64,000 nucleotides of DNA from Polyodon spathula. Lineage: Eukaryota; Chordata; Actinopteri; Acipenseriformes; Polyodontidae. Shown here piece after piece: positions 48,145 to 58,243 of this stretch. The stretch's first letter is position 1. Every line of letters starts with the position of its first letter. The notes beneath the pieces are model-generated. The model saw only the letters and a program-made list of their open reading frames with translations. It had not been told where the DNA came from and searched no databases. Where the stretch lies: NCBI RefSeq assembly GCF_017654505.1, contig NC_054537.1:73447618-73511617 (forward strand). The letters are read 5' to 3'. A program made the position numbers and the translations under genes.

Positions 48145-49755
48145 CACAGTGGCTTGCAAAAGTATTCAGACCCCTGACCAATTCTCTCATATTACCGAAT
48201 TACAAATGGTAGACTGAAATTTCGTTCTGTTTGATATTTTATTTTTAAACACTGAAACTCAGAATCAATTATTGTAAGGTGACATTGGTTTTATGTTGGG
48301 AAATATTTAAGAAAAATAAACAAATATCTTGCTTGCATAAGTATTCAACCCCTGTGCTGTGGAAGCTCCCAGTTTGCACTGATGAAAGAAATTGCCCTAA
48401 CGAGGACACAATTACCTTACCATTGGCCTCCACCTGTGAACCATTAAAGTTGCTGTCACATTTTCTGGATAAAAAACCCACTGTTGAAAGATCATTGGTA
48501 AGGCTGTGAATCTGAAGGAAAATGAAGACCAAAGAGCATTCTACAGAAGTTAGAGATAAAGTAATACAAATGCATAGATTAGGGAAAGGCTACAAAATTA
48601 TATCCAAGTGTTTGGATATCCCAGTGAGCACAGTTGGATCAATAATCAGGAAGTGGAAGCTGCATCACACCACCCAGGCACTGCCAAGAAAAGGCCGTCC
48701 CTCAAAACTCAGCGCTCAAACAAGGAGACTTGTGAGAGAAGCCACAGAGAGGCCAACAATCACTTTGAAGGAGCTACAGAGTTCAGTGGCTGGGAGTGGA
48801 GTAATGGTGCACCAGTCAACCATATCAAGAGCTCTGCATAACACTGGTTTGTATGGGAGGGTGGCAAGAAAGAAGCCGTTAATCAAAAAGTACCATCTGA
48901 AAGCACGTCTGGAGTTTGCCAGAAAGCATGAGAGTGACCCAGCTGCAATGTGGGAAAGGTTTTGTGGTCAGGTGAGACCAAGATAGAGCTTTTTGGCCAA
49001 AACTCAAAGCTCTGTGTGTGGCGCAAACCTAACACTGCCCTTGCCTCAAGACATACCATCCCTACAGTGAAGTATGGTGGTGGCAGCATCATGCTGTGGG
49101 GATGCTTCTCATCAGCAGGGACTGGGCATCTTGTTACAATTGAAGGAAGAATGGATGGAGCAAAATACAGGAAAATACTGCAAGAGAATCTGCTTCAGTC
49201 CGCTAAAAAACTGAAGCTTGGGAGGAAATTCTCCTTTCAGCAGGACAGTGATCCCAAGCACAAGGCCAAAGCAACATTGGAGTGGCTCAAGAACAAAAAG
49301 GTTAATGTCCTACAGTGGCCCAGTCAAAGTCCTGATCTCAATCCCATTGAGAATCTGTGGCACTATTTGAAAATTGTGGTCCACAAGCGTCGTCCAACCA
49401 ACCTGAACAACCTAGAGCAAATCTGCCAAGAAGAATGGGCCAAAATCACTCTGACACTGTGTGCAAAGCTGGTACATACTTAACCCAAAAGACTTAAAGC
49501 TGTTATTGCAGCAAAAGGTGGCTCTACCAAATATTAATGTGTGGAGGTTGAATACTTATGCAAGCAAGATATTTCAGTTTTTTATTTTTCTTAAAAATAT
49601 TTCCCAAAATAAAACCAATGTCACCTTACAATAATTGATTTTGAGTTTAAGTGTTATAAAATAAAATAACGAACAGAACGAAATTTCAATGTACCATTTG
49701 TAATTCAGTAATATGAGAGAATTGGTCAGGGGTCTGAATACTTTTGCAAGCCACT

Positions 49756-49758
<3 letters not shown>
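48145..49758 (+). mobile_element. Tc1-like transposon, nearly full length
   Basis: The terminal inverted repeats are about 210 bp: CACAGTGGCTTGCAAAAGTA at the left and TACTTTTGCAAGCCACTGTG at the right, with inner copies of 'cttgcttgcataagtattca' mirrored near 49550-49570. The element is 1614 bp and encloses a whole transposase reading frame. TA lies immediately to the left, as expected for Tc1 insertion; to the right a TG microsatellite has replaced the TA. This family looks the youngest of the three Tc1-like elements here. Confidence 0.93.
48522..49537 (+). pseudogene. Tc1 transposase pseudogene (DD34E type)
   Basis: The frame from 48522 gives the bipartite N-terminal DNA-binding region: HSTEVRDKVIQMHRLGKGYK, a GRPSKLS linker typical between the two helix-turn-helix units, and TERPTITLKELQ. 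Near 48955 the frame shifts. The second frame (to 49483) gives [35 protein letters not shown] and DLNPIENLW. The second Asp and the Glu are 34 residues apart (DD34E), but the first Asp (normally WSDET) is Gly. A premature stop at 49481-49483 precedes the natural end (AAKGGSTKY, stop at 49535-49537). So it carries one frameshift, one stop and one lost catalytic residue; all else is well preserved. Confidence 0.93.
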
Positions 49759-49899
<141 letters not shown>

Positions 49900-50905
49900 C
49901 ATTGAGTGTACAAAACATTAGGAACACCTTCCTAATATTGAGTTGCACCCCCTTTTGCCCTCACAACAGCCTCAATTCGTCAAGGCATGGACTCTACAAG
50001 GTGTTGAGAGCGTTCCACAGGGATGCTGGCCCTTGTTGACTCCAAAGCTTCCCACAGTTGTGTCAAGTTGGCTGGTAGTGGATTTTCTACTCCAAATAGC
50101 TCGTTCCATCTCATCCCACAGATAATTAATTGGATTGAGATCTGATGACTGGGAAGGCCACTGCAGTAAGCTAAATTCACTGTCATGTCCGTACAACCAT
50201 TCCTGGACAATCCTAGCCTTGTGGAATGGGCCATTAGCACATAGATTAGCAGGAAGGGATGCACCTGATTGGCAATGATGTTCAGATATCCTGTGGCATT
50301 CAAACATTGCTCCACTTTTAATCAAGGGGCCCAATGTGTGCCATGAAAATATACCCCACACCATCACACCACCACCACTTTGGATTGTCTTATAGACAGT
50401 TTTTACCAGAATATGGCTTTATTTAGATGTGTGTAAGGCGCTAACATTTCTTAGATTTAACTAGCCTACAATGTTGACACGCGGCATGATGGATGCATGA
50501 TGGATGCATGTACTCATGTGGTTTTCACCATACCCTAGTCCTCCCATCAGCTTAAAACAGCAGGAACCGGGATCAGACCAGGCAATGTTTTGTAAAACCC
50601 AGCAGTGTTGCAGTTCTTGACACACTCAAACCGGTGCGCCTGGCACCTATCAAACCCCGTTCAAAGGCACTTAAATTTTTTGTCTTGTCCACTTACCCTC
50701 TGAATGGCACACATACACAATCAATGTCTCAGTTGTGTCAAGGCTTAAAAAAAATCCTTCTTTAACCTGTCTCCCCTTCATCTACACTGATTGAAGTGGA
50801 TTTAACAGGTTACATCAATAAGGGATCATAGCTTTCCCCTGGATTCACCTTGTCAGTCTATTTCATGGAAAGAGCAGGTATTCCTAACATTTTGTACACT
50901 CAGTG
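49900..50905 (-). mobile_element. Tc1-like transposon, internally deleted
   Basis: The inverted repeats are CATTGAGTGTACAAAACATT at 49900 and ATTTTGTACACTCAGTG ending at 50905. Length is 1006 bp. The minus-strand transposase fragment occupies the left part. The right part (about 50380-50870) is non-coding and does not contain the N-terminal half, so a deletion has occurred. It is a different Tc1 family from the element immediately to its left. Confidence 0.9.
49972..50367 (-). pseudogene. Tc1-like transposase C-terminal pseudogene
   Basis: A 131-codon frame beginning MMVWGIFSWHTLGPLI and containing GPFHKARIVQEWL and LLQWPSQSSDLNPINYLWDE. These match the C-terminal catalytic half of Tc1 transposases (V.vWG.f; D.a.cHkA; WP.q[11 protein letters not shown]). 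The second catalytic Asp is missing (CANGPFHKA instead of QQDNAPCHKA), and the catalytic Glu is replaced by Asn in PINYLW. It cannot be active. Confidence 0.88.
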
Positions 50906-51848
50906 TGTGTGTCTGTGTGTATATATATAACTTTAGGCCTTTAGTTAATACCTGTGGAGAGTAGAAAAGTTTCATCAGGAAAATGCATTCGCTCACTCCA
51001 CACACTTACTTCTTTCTCAGGCTATTTTCCAGAAACTCCATCAGCAGACATTCATTCTTACTGATTTTCATTTTCAGCATGACATTTTTAGCTACTAGCT
51101 CCCTACGCTGACACAGCAATCACTGCTTTTCCTTTTGCTTTTCAATTTCAGCATGTATTTTATTATCAAGCTGCTAATAGTTTATTTTCTTATTGACCCT
51201 TTGTCATGCTTAGTGCAAATGGGATTTACTTTGTCCATGCCCAACATGCTAAAGTTCTAAACTTGCACTTTTCCTGCTCCAAATATCATTGAAATTAGAT
51301 GTATGATCTCTCTCTCTCCATCATGCAAATCCTTTAATTATTTAGGTCACTTGAAAGAAACACACACTTAGGCAAACATGTATTTTTCATCTATTTACAG
51401 GAGAAATCATTTTCTGTTTGCAAGTCATGCTTTTAGCCTGTCTTGCACTCCCTGGGTCATTTTGTTGGAAGGGTGAAATTGTCCCCACTCCTTTACTGGC
51501 TGCTTTCCTGTAACCAATCAGATGCTTCACCTATTGACTGACATGATTTATAACAAGTACATATAAATTAACATGTTCCACCATATATCATCATACAATC
51601 TGTAATAGTAGTTAAGTCCACCTAAACCTAGGAGTTGCTTGAATAACACAATGTAACAGGAACATATCATGTGTTAAAGTATAGTTCTTTGGTTCAATGT
51701 AGTTAATTCAAACTTTACCCCCTATCTTGCAGCTAAGCTGATGCAAGCAGTTACTTACTGAATGAGAAACATGGCAGTACTTTTATGATGGTACAAATCC
51801 ATTAACACAAATGACTATTTTGGCTCCATCAGAGGCACCTGAACATAC

Positions 51849-52079
51849 CTGAAGGAAGACTGCTCTCCGTGCACCGGCAGTGTGATTGGGGGAGCTGGCG
51901 ACTGGATGTACGGAGACTGCCTGGAGCTCTGGGGGCCCTTCCTGATCAGTTTCCCAGTTACAGGGTCGTAGATTCGAACCTCCGGGCCAGCCTCTACCTT
52001 TGGATGGATGGGAGTTGGGTGGAACAATGGCGTCTGAAATGCACTTTCGATGTCAGGAAATGTGGCAGGGCTGTTGGTT
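51849..52079 (-). CDS. ctdp1: CTDP1 (FCP1) exon, post-BRCT linker
   Basis: A 231-nt exon (77 codons' length) with acceptor TTTTCAG and donor CAG, then GTATGT. It takes one base to complete the Arg split from the BRCT exon and leaves AG for the next exon. It encodes TNSPATFPDIESAFQTPLFH, then EVRIYDPVTGKLIRKGPQ, and ends in PVHGEQSSF. As I recall human CTDP1, the corresponding segment has PAAFPD, LFHPMP, GPEVRIYD.NTGKLIR.G and EPSSFR in the same order. The segment lies just after the BRCT domain and is Pro/Ser-rich between conserved islands. A chance plus-strand frame overlaps it and should be ignored. Confidence 0.95.
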
Positions 52080-52528
52080 CTGAAAAACCCCAACAAGATT
52101 GATTATTTTCAACATAAATATGTTACACATCTACTTCTGCCAACAATCATACGTCAAGCAGATTCTTCAGGACCACCATCTCAGAATGTGATGAAATGAT
52201 TAAGTACCTTCCTGTTGTAATCCCCAAAAATCAAGTTTCCTCAATGCATTATTTACATGAAAATGAAAAATTCTGAAAAAAAAAAAGGTCAGGTGTAATT
52301 AGTAATAACTTGTGAATTCCTTTTTTCTTGTGACATCCCATGTACACAGTGTTTGCAGTGTTCATGTATTCTCTTTTTCTTCTGTTTATTTTTTCTAGAT
52401 GGTTTGACCAATTCTTTCTGGTACTGCCCCAAAATACTATTCTAGAGTTTTAATGTCCTGAGGCATCCCAAGAACTGCCCATAACAAATAACAGCACAGA
52501 CAGAAAATCACAGTGTGCACTAGACCTC

Positions 52529-52696
52529 TTATATGCAAGGTACAAACCACAATGGGCAGTGCGGTTCCCATAATATATCCCACACCTGGGGTGGTGATAA
52601 GGCCAGAGGCATCAGCTGAGGTCCTTTTTCCACCCCAGAAGAGGCATATATCATCGGAACCGCACGGCCCGAAGTGGTTTATACCGCTTATAACAC
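52529..52696. mobile_element. Palindromic (foldback) MITE
   Basis: The left arm (about 52529-52591) reads ggtacaaaccacaatgggca, then gtgcggttcc, then acctggggtgg. The right arm (about 52620-52696) is its imperfect reverse complement, reading ccaccccag, ggaaccgcac and gtggtttatacc. Identity between arms is roughly 80%. The whole unit is about 168 bp, GC-rich against its surroundings, and non-coding. Confidence 0.8.
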
Positions 52697-52857
52697 GGCT
52701 ACCTGTCATTTGTGGGAAGAAAAATCATTAATAATTAAAACCCATTTAAATTAAGACAAAACCAGAAACTTTTATTATGTATACATCTGCAGTGTAATAT
52801 TGTCCCAAATTTAATTTAATAATTCTTTGCTTATTAAAAATAAATTGCACACGTTAG

Positions 52858-52863
52858 TTTATT
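52858..52863 (-). terminator. Possible polyadenylation signal
   Basis: AATAAA on the minus strand about 31 nt downstream of the stop of the unidentified ORF at 52894-53310. Such hexamers are frequent by chance in AT-rich DNA, so its value depends on the ORF being real. Confidence 0.25.
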
Positions 52864-52893
52864 GTGAATTTCAGCATTGAAAGTGCTATCTCA

Positions 52894-53310
52894 CTAGAAA
52901 CTGGTGGACTGACCATAAGCTGTGATGATGGGTGGAGTTTCAAATGACACTAAGGAAGTAAGGAGAGCAGCTGCGATGGAGATTGAATCCGGATCTTGAA
53001 GCGAGTTTCTGAACTTGTTATATGTGAGGCACACATATTGTAGTACGTTTTCATCCTTTTGGATCTCAAAATATGTTTTTGTTATTTGTTGGACACCCTC
53101 ACATCCAAGTCGTACCAGATTAAGTTGACGATCGAACCAAACATTACACACCAACCCGACCGCAGAGTCAGGGAACAGTACCTCACAGTTTCCTCGCAGA
53201 TGCTTAAAATCGAGGCCAGTAATTTGGGGGGTTGTTTCTGGCCTTAACTCAGTAAGTGAAAGCAGAATATGTAACAGTCTCCGGTGTTCTTTTGTGTTTG
53301 TCGGATAATA
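52894..53310 (-). CDS. Unidentified ORF, 138 codons, followed by AATAAA
   Basis: An open frame runs from the codon after a stop at 53311-53313 to a TAG at 52894-52896. The only long ATG-started part begins at 53154 (MVCNVWFDRQLNLVRLGCEG). Upstream of that ATG the same frame reads HRRLLHILLSLTELRPETTP and then QITGLDFKHLRGNCEVLF. Composition is mixed, without low complexity or repeats, unlike chance ORFs nearby. On the same strand AATAAA occurs at 52863-52858, about 31 nt after the stop. It could be the last exon of a nested gene, or a gene fragment from a mobile element. I do not recognise the protein and propose no function. Confidence 0.4.
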   Translation of the reverse strand, partial: YYPTNTKEHRRLLHILLSLTELRPETTPQITGLDFKHLRGNCEVLFPDSAVGLVCNVWFDRQLNLVRLGCEGVQQITKTYFEIQKDENVLQYVCLTYNKFRNSLQDPDSISIAAALLTSLVSFETPPIITAYGQSTSF

Positions 53311-54181
53311 TCAGTCTTTTTCTTCATTTATTTCTGGGGTGTGTTATTAATGTTTAAGGGTAAAACTTGAAACCAGAACTCCAATTTATAATTCATAATT
53401 TTTCAAAGTTTATATAGGCAGTTATTGCAGTCAACTTTTTGTCAGTCCTCTAAACTGCTACTAAAGCAAAATGAGATTTATAAACTAAGATTTTACCAGC
53501 TGATATACCCAACTCAGTAACCTGAAAATTGTCAGACATCACGGTTACAATTATATGTTACTGAAGCAACAAGTAAAACATTGAATTTCACGGGGGGAAA
53601 TCATTTTAACAATATTTTTTTAGACAGCTCTTGAACTAAGTGCTTGCTTCGATATCACTATCCTAACTGCATTTTCTTAGATCACTTGCATGACAGACTT
53701 AAATTGCTCACTCAGATTACTATCAAGTACATTCTTTCAATGCCAGAAAGTTCCCTTTTTCTTCTGAGACATTTCATTCAATTTACTAAATTACTTCGCT
53801 CAATAGCTTGCTAAAAGAAATGACAAATGATTCCTTGGTATGTAAGGTTTATTTTTTCTAATATAGTACTTCACTATCAACTTTATCAAGTATTAGTCAT
53901 CCAAACACCATTTACACTATACATTTATAATAAAGAAGAAAACAAACCGCTAACCTACACAGATGAATAAATGCAGTGGGACATTTAACGCCTGTTACAC
54001 ACACCTATATCATGGAACAGATTTTTAAAAAAAACCAAATGCCAGTAATAAGCTATGGATTTGGGTGTAAAGTATTGGTCATCAACACATTAATATAAAT
54101 TTAACAGCAGTATTTTATCTGCAGAAGTGCCACTGTTGACTTCATTAAAACAGACCCATTTTGTTCCATCCAAGTTTCTAC

Positions 54182-54323
54182 CTTTGTGTTTTGATGTAGT
54201 CCTCCTTCAAAGGGAAAAGCTGTTCTTCCACTCTCTCCCACCGCTCCAGACACCCCCACAACCAGTCTGGGTTGACAATGTGCAGGTGTTTATAGCCCTG
54301 GGCTTGTCTTACTTTCTCTGTAC
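54182..54323 (-). CDS. ctdp1: CTDP1 (FCP1) exon, C-terminal half of BRCT domain
   Basis: A 142-nt exon bounded by acceptor TTTTTTGTCACAG and donor AAG, then GTAGAA. With two bases completing a Gly it reads TEKVRQAQGYKHLHIVNPDW, then LWGCLERWERVEEQLFPLKE, then DYIKTQ. This is the last part of the BRCT domain of the CTD phosphatase. The TEKV.QAQ helix, the HLHIVNPDWL strand-turn and the conserved Trp of the final helix (W.W.CLERW) are all present. As I recall human CTDP1, HVVNPDWLWSCLERWDKVEEQLFPLRDD occupies the same place. In FCP1 the domain helps recognise the phosphorylated RNA polymerase II tail. The preceding exon, ending in phase 1, was not found within the window. Confidence 0.96.
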
Positions 54324-55234
54324 CTGTGACAAAAAAGGTTGTCATAAAATCTGACAGGCATATAAAAAATTCACATTTACAGAAAACAGTGTATGAAAAA
54401 GTATGATGAGAACCTGACTGACTACTTTTCCAAGCATGCTAAGAAGCAACTACAGAAAGAACTAGAAATGAGTTAGTGAACAAAAAAATAACACCCCCAA
54501 TAGCATAATCTAAGAAGTATGGTAATTAAAATAAAATGTATGTCAACTATAAAAGACCATTTTGTTTAATTTGGTATGTTTCTGGGATCAAGCTCTAATC
54601 ATTTACAAGATTGATGGTCTGAATTTCAACACCATCACAGCATAGCTGGACATTAGCAGTGGTGTTGAGATCATGTCACCAGGACAGACAACACGAGAGA
54701 TTAATTCCTCTTCAGATAGTAGACTGAAGAATCAACTGTGATTTAACATACGTTGGCATGAACAAAGAGCCCCACTCAGTGCACTAGTTTTGGACCTTTT
54801 TGAAAATGAATAAAATAATCTAGCACAAAAAAAAACAAAAAAAAAAAAAATAAAGTATAAGACAGACTGATAGTTCTGCCGACAGGCACTGTACATACAC
54901 AGGCTGATAGCACAGACAAGTTAACTGATAAGCTTAACACTAACAAAAATGATCTGCTAAGAAAATAAATAAATTAAAAAAAAGAGATGTCTTTCAGTCT
55001 TTTCTTTTCTTCTTCTGTGCAACTTTATAGCAAACATACTTGGGCTGCAAGTCGTATGTAATGCAGTTTCTCTCTTAATCCAGCATGGAACATTCTTATT
55101 CTCAAAAACCTTTACTCTGCTAAAGCTCACACAATATAATTACATTTTACTGCCAGAGCAAACAAATATATAAGAAAAATAAAAATTTTTACTCAGACAA
55201 AAAAAACAACAGCAAGTGATTTTTAGGTAAATCG

Positions 55235-55489
55235 CTACATTTTTTGGTTGCCTTTTTGAAACATTTCCTCTGCATCCAGTTGCTTTTTTGAAGGTTTATA
55301 TGACTCACCAACTTCCAAAAACCAAGAAAGCAAACTTTGTCCTTGTCTGACACAAGGATCCTTAGTATTTTTGGGAGGTCCACTTAACCCCATTCCACCT
55401 TCTGAGGGTGGAGAAAATAATATGCCTTTCATGTCAACACTAACACAGCTCACAAGTAAGGGGGAGTAAGGAGACATAGGAAAAGGCAT
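55235..55489 (-). other. Unidentified ORF with donor-like site
   Basis: The 84-codon minus-strand frame reads MPFPMSPYSPLLVSCVSVDM, then FSPPSEGGMGLSGPPKNT and QSLLSWFLEVGES, ending with QKGNQKM. A strong donor-like sequence (GTTG, then GTGAGTC) falls after WFLEV at about 55305, and a pyrimidine-rich stretch ending in TTAG precedes VDMKG. The donor would leave phase 1, which fits the next CTDP1 exon formally. The sequence, however, does not resemble the BRCT half expected there. It may be a species-specific or alternative exon, or chance. Confidence 0.25.
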
Positions 55490-57051
55490 AACGACATATT
55501 TTATAAAATCATGATTTATTTTTTTTCAAATTGTACTTTAAATTTCAAAATGATAAAATAATAAACCGTGTGTCTACGTTTGTATAGAAGTTTCAAGGAA
55601 AATGATTTTTTTTCTTCCAAACAATACAATGTATCTTGTTCAAAATGTCTCACAACAAAAATGCTGTTTCTGTGATTGAAATGAGTGTGTGACAACAGGA
55701 AAACTGGTGAACACTCTCAAATAAATGCATTGCCCAGTTTATCTATGACCCATTATTAAAAAAAGTCTTCAATATGTTTAAAAATAAACAATGTAGACAA
55801 CACAGGTCACAGAAAAGGTAATGTCTTTCTTGTAAACTTTGCAGGGTGTTGTATAACATGTTAAGCGACAGCAAATGTTAAGAGCCTCTTGCCTGAATTT
55901 GAAGGATTCCTACTTTTTCACGGTACAGTCGCCAACGCTTAGAACGGGCACGTTTGTGTTAGCTGGCATTGCATGGTGCTGACACATGCCAGGACATGGT
56001 ATTGATTTTTACAAAAATCATGAAAACAATGTGGCACACCTTCATAACAGTGACAGAACAATGCAGCACGATGCTGCAGACGTCGTGGAAACGCCAAGTG
56101 TGTGTGTGTATTTCTCTTTCAAACTCGCGTCCGTATTTTTCAGTATTTTACATAATAAAAATAAAAGCAGTTATTATTGGTATTGTAACTTATTTTTTAT
56201 TATTATTACTAGTATTAGTCACTGATATTCAAACGAAACAGTTTTTTTTCCCTGCCCTGGCTGTCTTCGCCTGCCTTTTCACATGTTACTGCCTTGTTTC
56301 TGCCCCTTCAAAACGTCACAAATACTGGCTGGGGAACAATTTCGATATTTTATTTAACATAATTAAATCAAAGAAACCACAAAATTATATCGCAAAAGTC
56401 TTCCAGAAATTAAAATAGTAGTACAGTATTTCATATTAGATTTCAAAATGTCAGATTTTTCGGAAAACTACAAAGTGATATGTAATTCAAAATGTTAACG
56501 TAACATCCTTAATTCTATAGAACGTGATGCAAAACGTTTGGCTACAGCTGTAATGTCCCCCATACAATATACGAAATAAAAACACTGGTTCGTTTTTCAA
56601 AGTTGTTTTTGTGTCATCTATATGTGGGTGTATGAAATGCGTGATCAGCTTGGGAAAGAAACATACCATACACTGCTGACAGCAAGAAGCCTACTACTAA
56701 AGTGTTAGAACATATATCCTTTTACAGAAAGTTGTTTAGTAAAAAATAGTAGTGAACTACAGAAATAATAATGAAAAAAAGGCAAAAAGTGATAATATCA
56801 AATTGGCTACAAGAAGGATGTGTAATCAGGAGCGATGAATAAAATACTGACTTGTATGAAACATGAGAGGGATCAGACACTTCAGTGTACTTGGACACCT
56901 CCGTAGACAACAGTTTCATTCAAGATTTTTCCTGCCAAGCACGTGTTGTTGCCACTTTGCTGTGACTGGATAATCCACCGACAGTACCGTGCAGCAGCCA
57001 GAAATAATCGCTCTGGATTCGATTTGAGCAGCACAGTGCCACCTCAGCAGC

Positions 57052-58125
57052 AAGAACATAAGAAAGTTTACAAACGAGAGGAGGCCATTCGGCCCATCTT
57101 GCTCGTTTGGTTGTTAGTAGCTTATTGATCCCAAAATCTCATCAAACAGCTTCCTGAAGGATCCCAGGGTGTCAGCTTCAACAACATTACTGGGGAGTTG
57201 ATTCCAGACCCTCACAATTCTCTAAAAAAGTGCCTCCTATTTTCTGTTCTGAATGCCCCTTTGTCTAATCTCCATTTGTGACCCCTGGTCCTTGTTTCTT
57301 TTTTCAGGCTGAAAAAGTCCCTTGGGTCAACACTGTCAATACCTTTTAGAATTCTGAATGCTTGAATTAGGTCGCCATGTAGTCTTCTTTGTTCAAGACT
57401 GAACAGATTCAATTATTTTAGCCTGTCTGCATATGACATGCCTTTTAAGCCCGGAATAATTCTGGTCGCTCTTCTTTGTACTCTTTCTACAGCAGCAATA
57501 TCTTTTTTATAGCGAGGTGACCAGAACTGCACACAATATTCAAGATGAGGTCTTACTAGTGCATTGTACAGTTTTAACATTACTTCCCTTGATTTAAATT
57601 CAACACTTTTCACAATGTATCCGAGCATCTTGTTAGCCTTTTTTATAGCTTCCCCACATTGTCTAGATGAAGACATTTCTGAGTCAACAAAAACTCCTAG
57701 GTCTTTTTCATAGATTCCTTCTCCAATTTCAGTATCTCCCATATGATATTTATAATGTACATTTTTATTTCCTGCATGCAGTACCTTACACTTTTCTCTA
57801 TTAAATGTCATTTGCCATGTGTCTGCCCAGTTCTGAATCTTGTCTAGATCATTTTGAATGACCTTTGCTGCTGCAACAGTGTTTGCCACTCCTCCTACTT
57901 TTGTGTCGTCTGCAAATTTAACAAGTTTGCTTACTATACCAGAATCTAAATCATTAATGTAGATTAGGAATAGCAGAGGACCTAATACTGATCCCTGCGG
58001 TACACCACTGGTTACCACACTCCACTCTGAGGTTTTTCCTCTAATCAGTACTTTCTGTTTTCTACAAGTTAAACAACCCCCTAATCCATGTACATGTGTT
58101 TCCTTGAATCCCAACTGCGTTCAGT
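57052..58125 (-). mobile_element. CR1-like LINE, 5'-truncated
   Basis: The 3' end is at 57052 (aagaacataagaaag on the plus strand) and sequence extends to about 58125, where the coding frame enters mid-domain. It shares its 3' half with copies at 4861, 61262 and 63713. The 3' untranslated part is only about 130 bp and lacks a poly(A) tail, as is usual for the CR1 group, which ends in short repeats. Confidence 0.92.
57212..58114 (-). pseudogene. CR1-like reverse transcriptase, C-terminal part
   Basis: The minus-strand frame (58114-57413) contains VTSGVPQGSVLGPLLFLIYI followed by NDL, then KLVKFADDTKVGG with the catalytic Asp pair intact. Next come QMTFNREKCKVLHAGN, EKDLGVFVD, LVRPHLEYCVQFWSP and RVQRRATRII. 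One stop (TAA at about 57411) interrupts before the same frame resumes as LNLFSLEQRRLHGDLIQAFR and RDFFSLKKETRTRGHKW. The order and spacing match the palm/thumb and C-terminal region of CR1-clade reverse transcriptases. The fingers and the N-terminal endonuclease are missing. A second defect may lie near 57215, after HFFREL. Confidence 0.92.
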
Positions 58126-58209
58126 AGTGGCTTCATCCTGCACTGATCTATCCATATTAAAGCAATGGCAGCGATACAGGTGGCAAAATACCTTGCATAC
58201 TGCGCCGCG

Positions 58210-58211
58210 AC

Positions 58212-58243
<32 letters not shown>
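58210..58243. repeat. (CTGT)n microsatellite
   Basis: Eight tandem CTGT units, followed shortly by a poly(A) run at about 58280-58300. Confidence 0.95.

Larger units (their letters stand above)
52080..54181 (-). other. ctdp1: CTDP1 intron (2.1 kb)
   Basis: The interval between two phase-matched exons. It contains a palindromic MITE (52529-52696) and an unexplained minus-strand ORF (52894-53310). The remainder (about 52080-52520 and 53320-54181) is AT-rich and shows nothing recognisable. Confidence 0.85.

Noticed and set aside
55969..56418. 149-codon plus-strand ORF with hydrophobic stretches
   Set aside because: Composition follows the AT-rich DNA, there are no recognisable motifs and no splice or promoter context; it looks like a chance frame.
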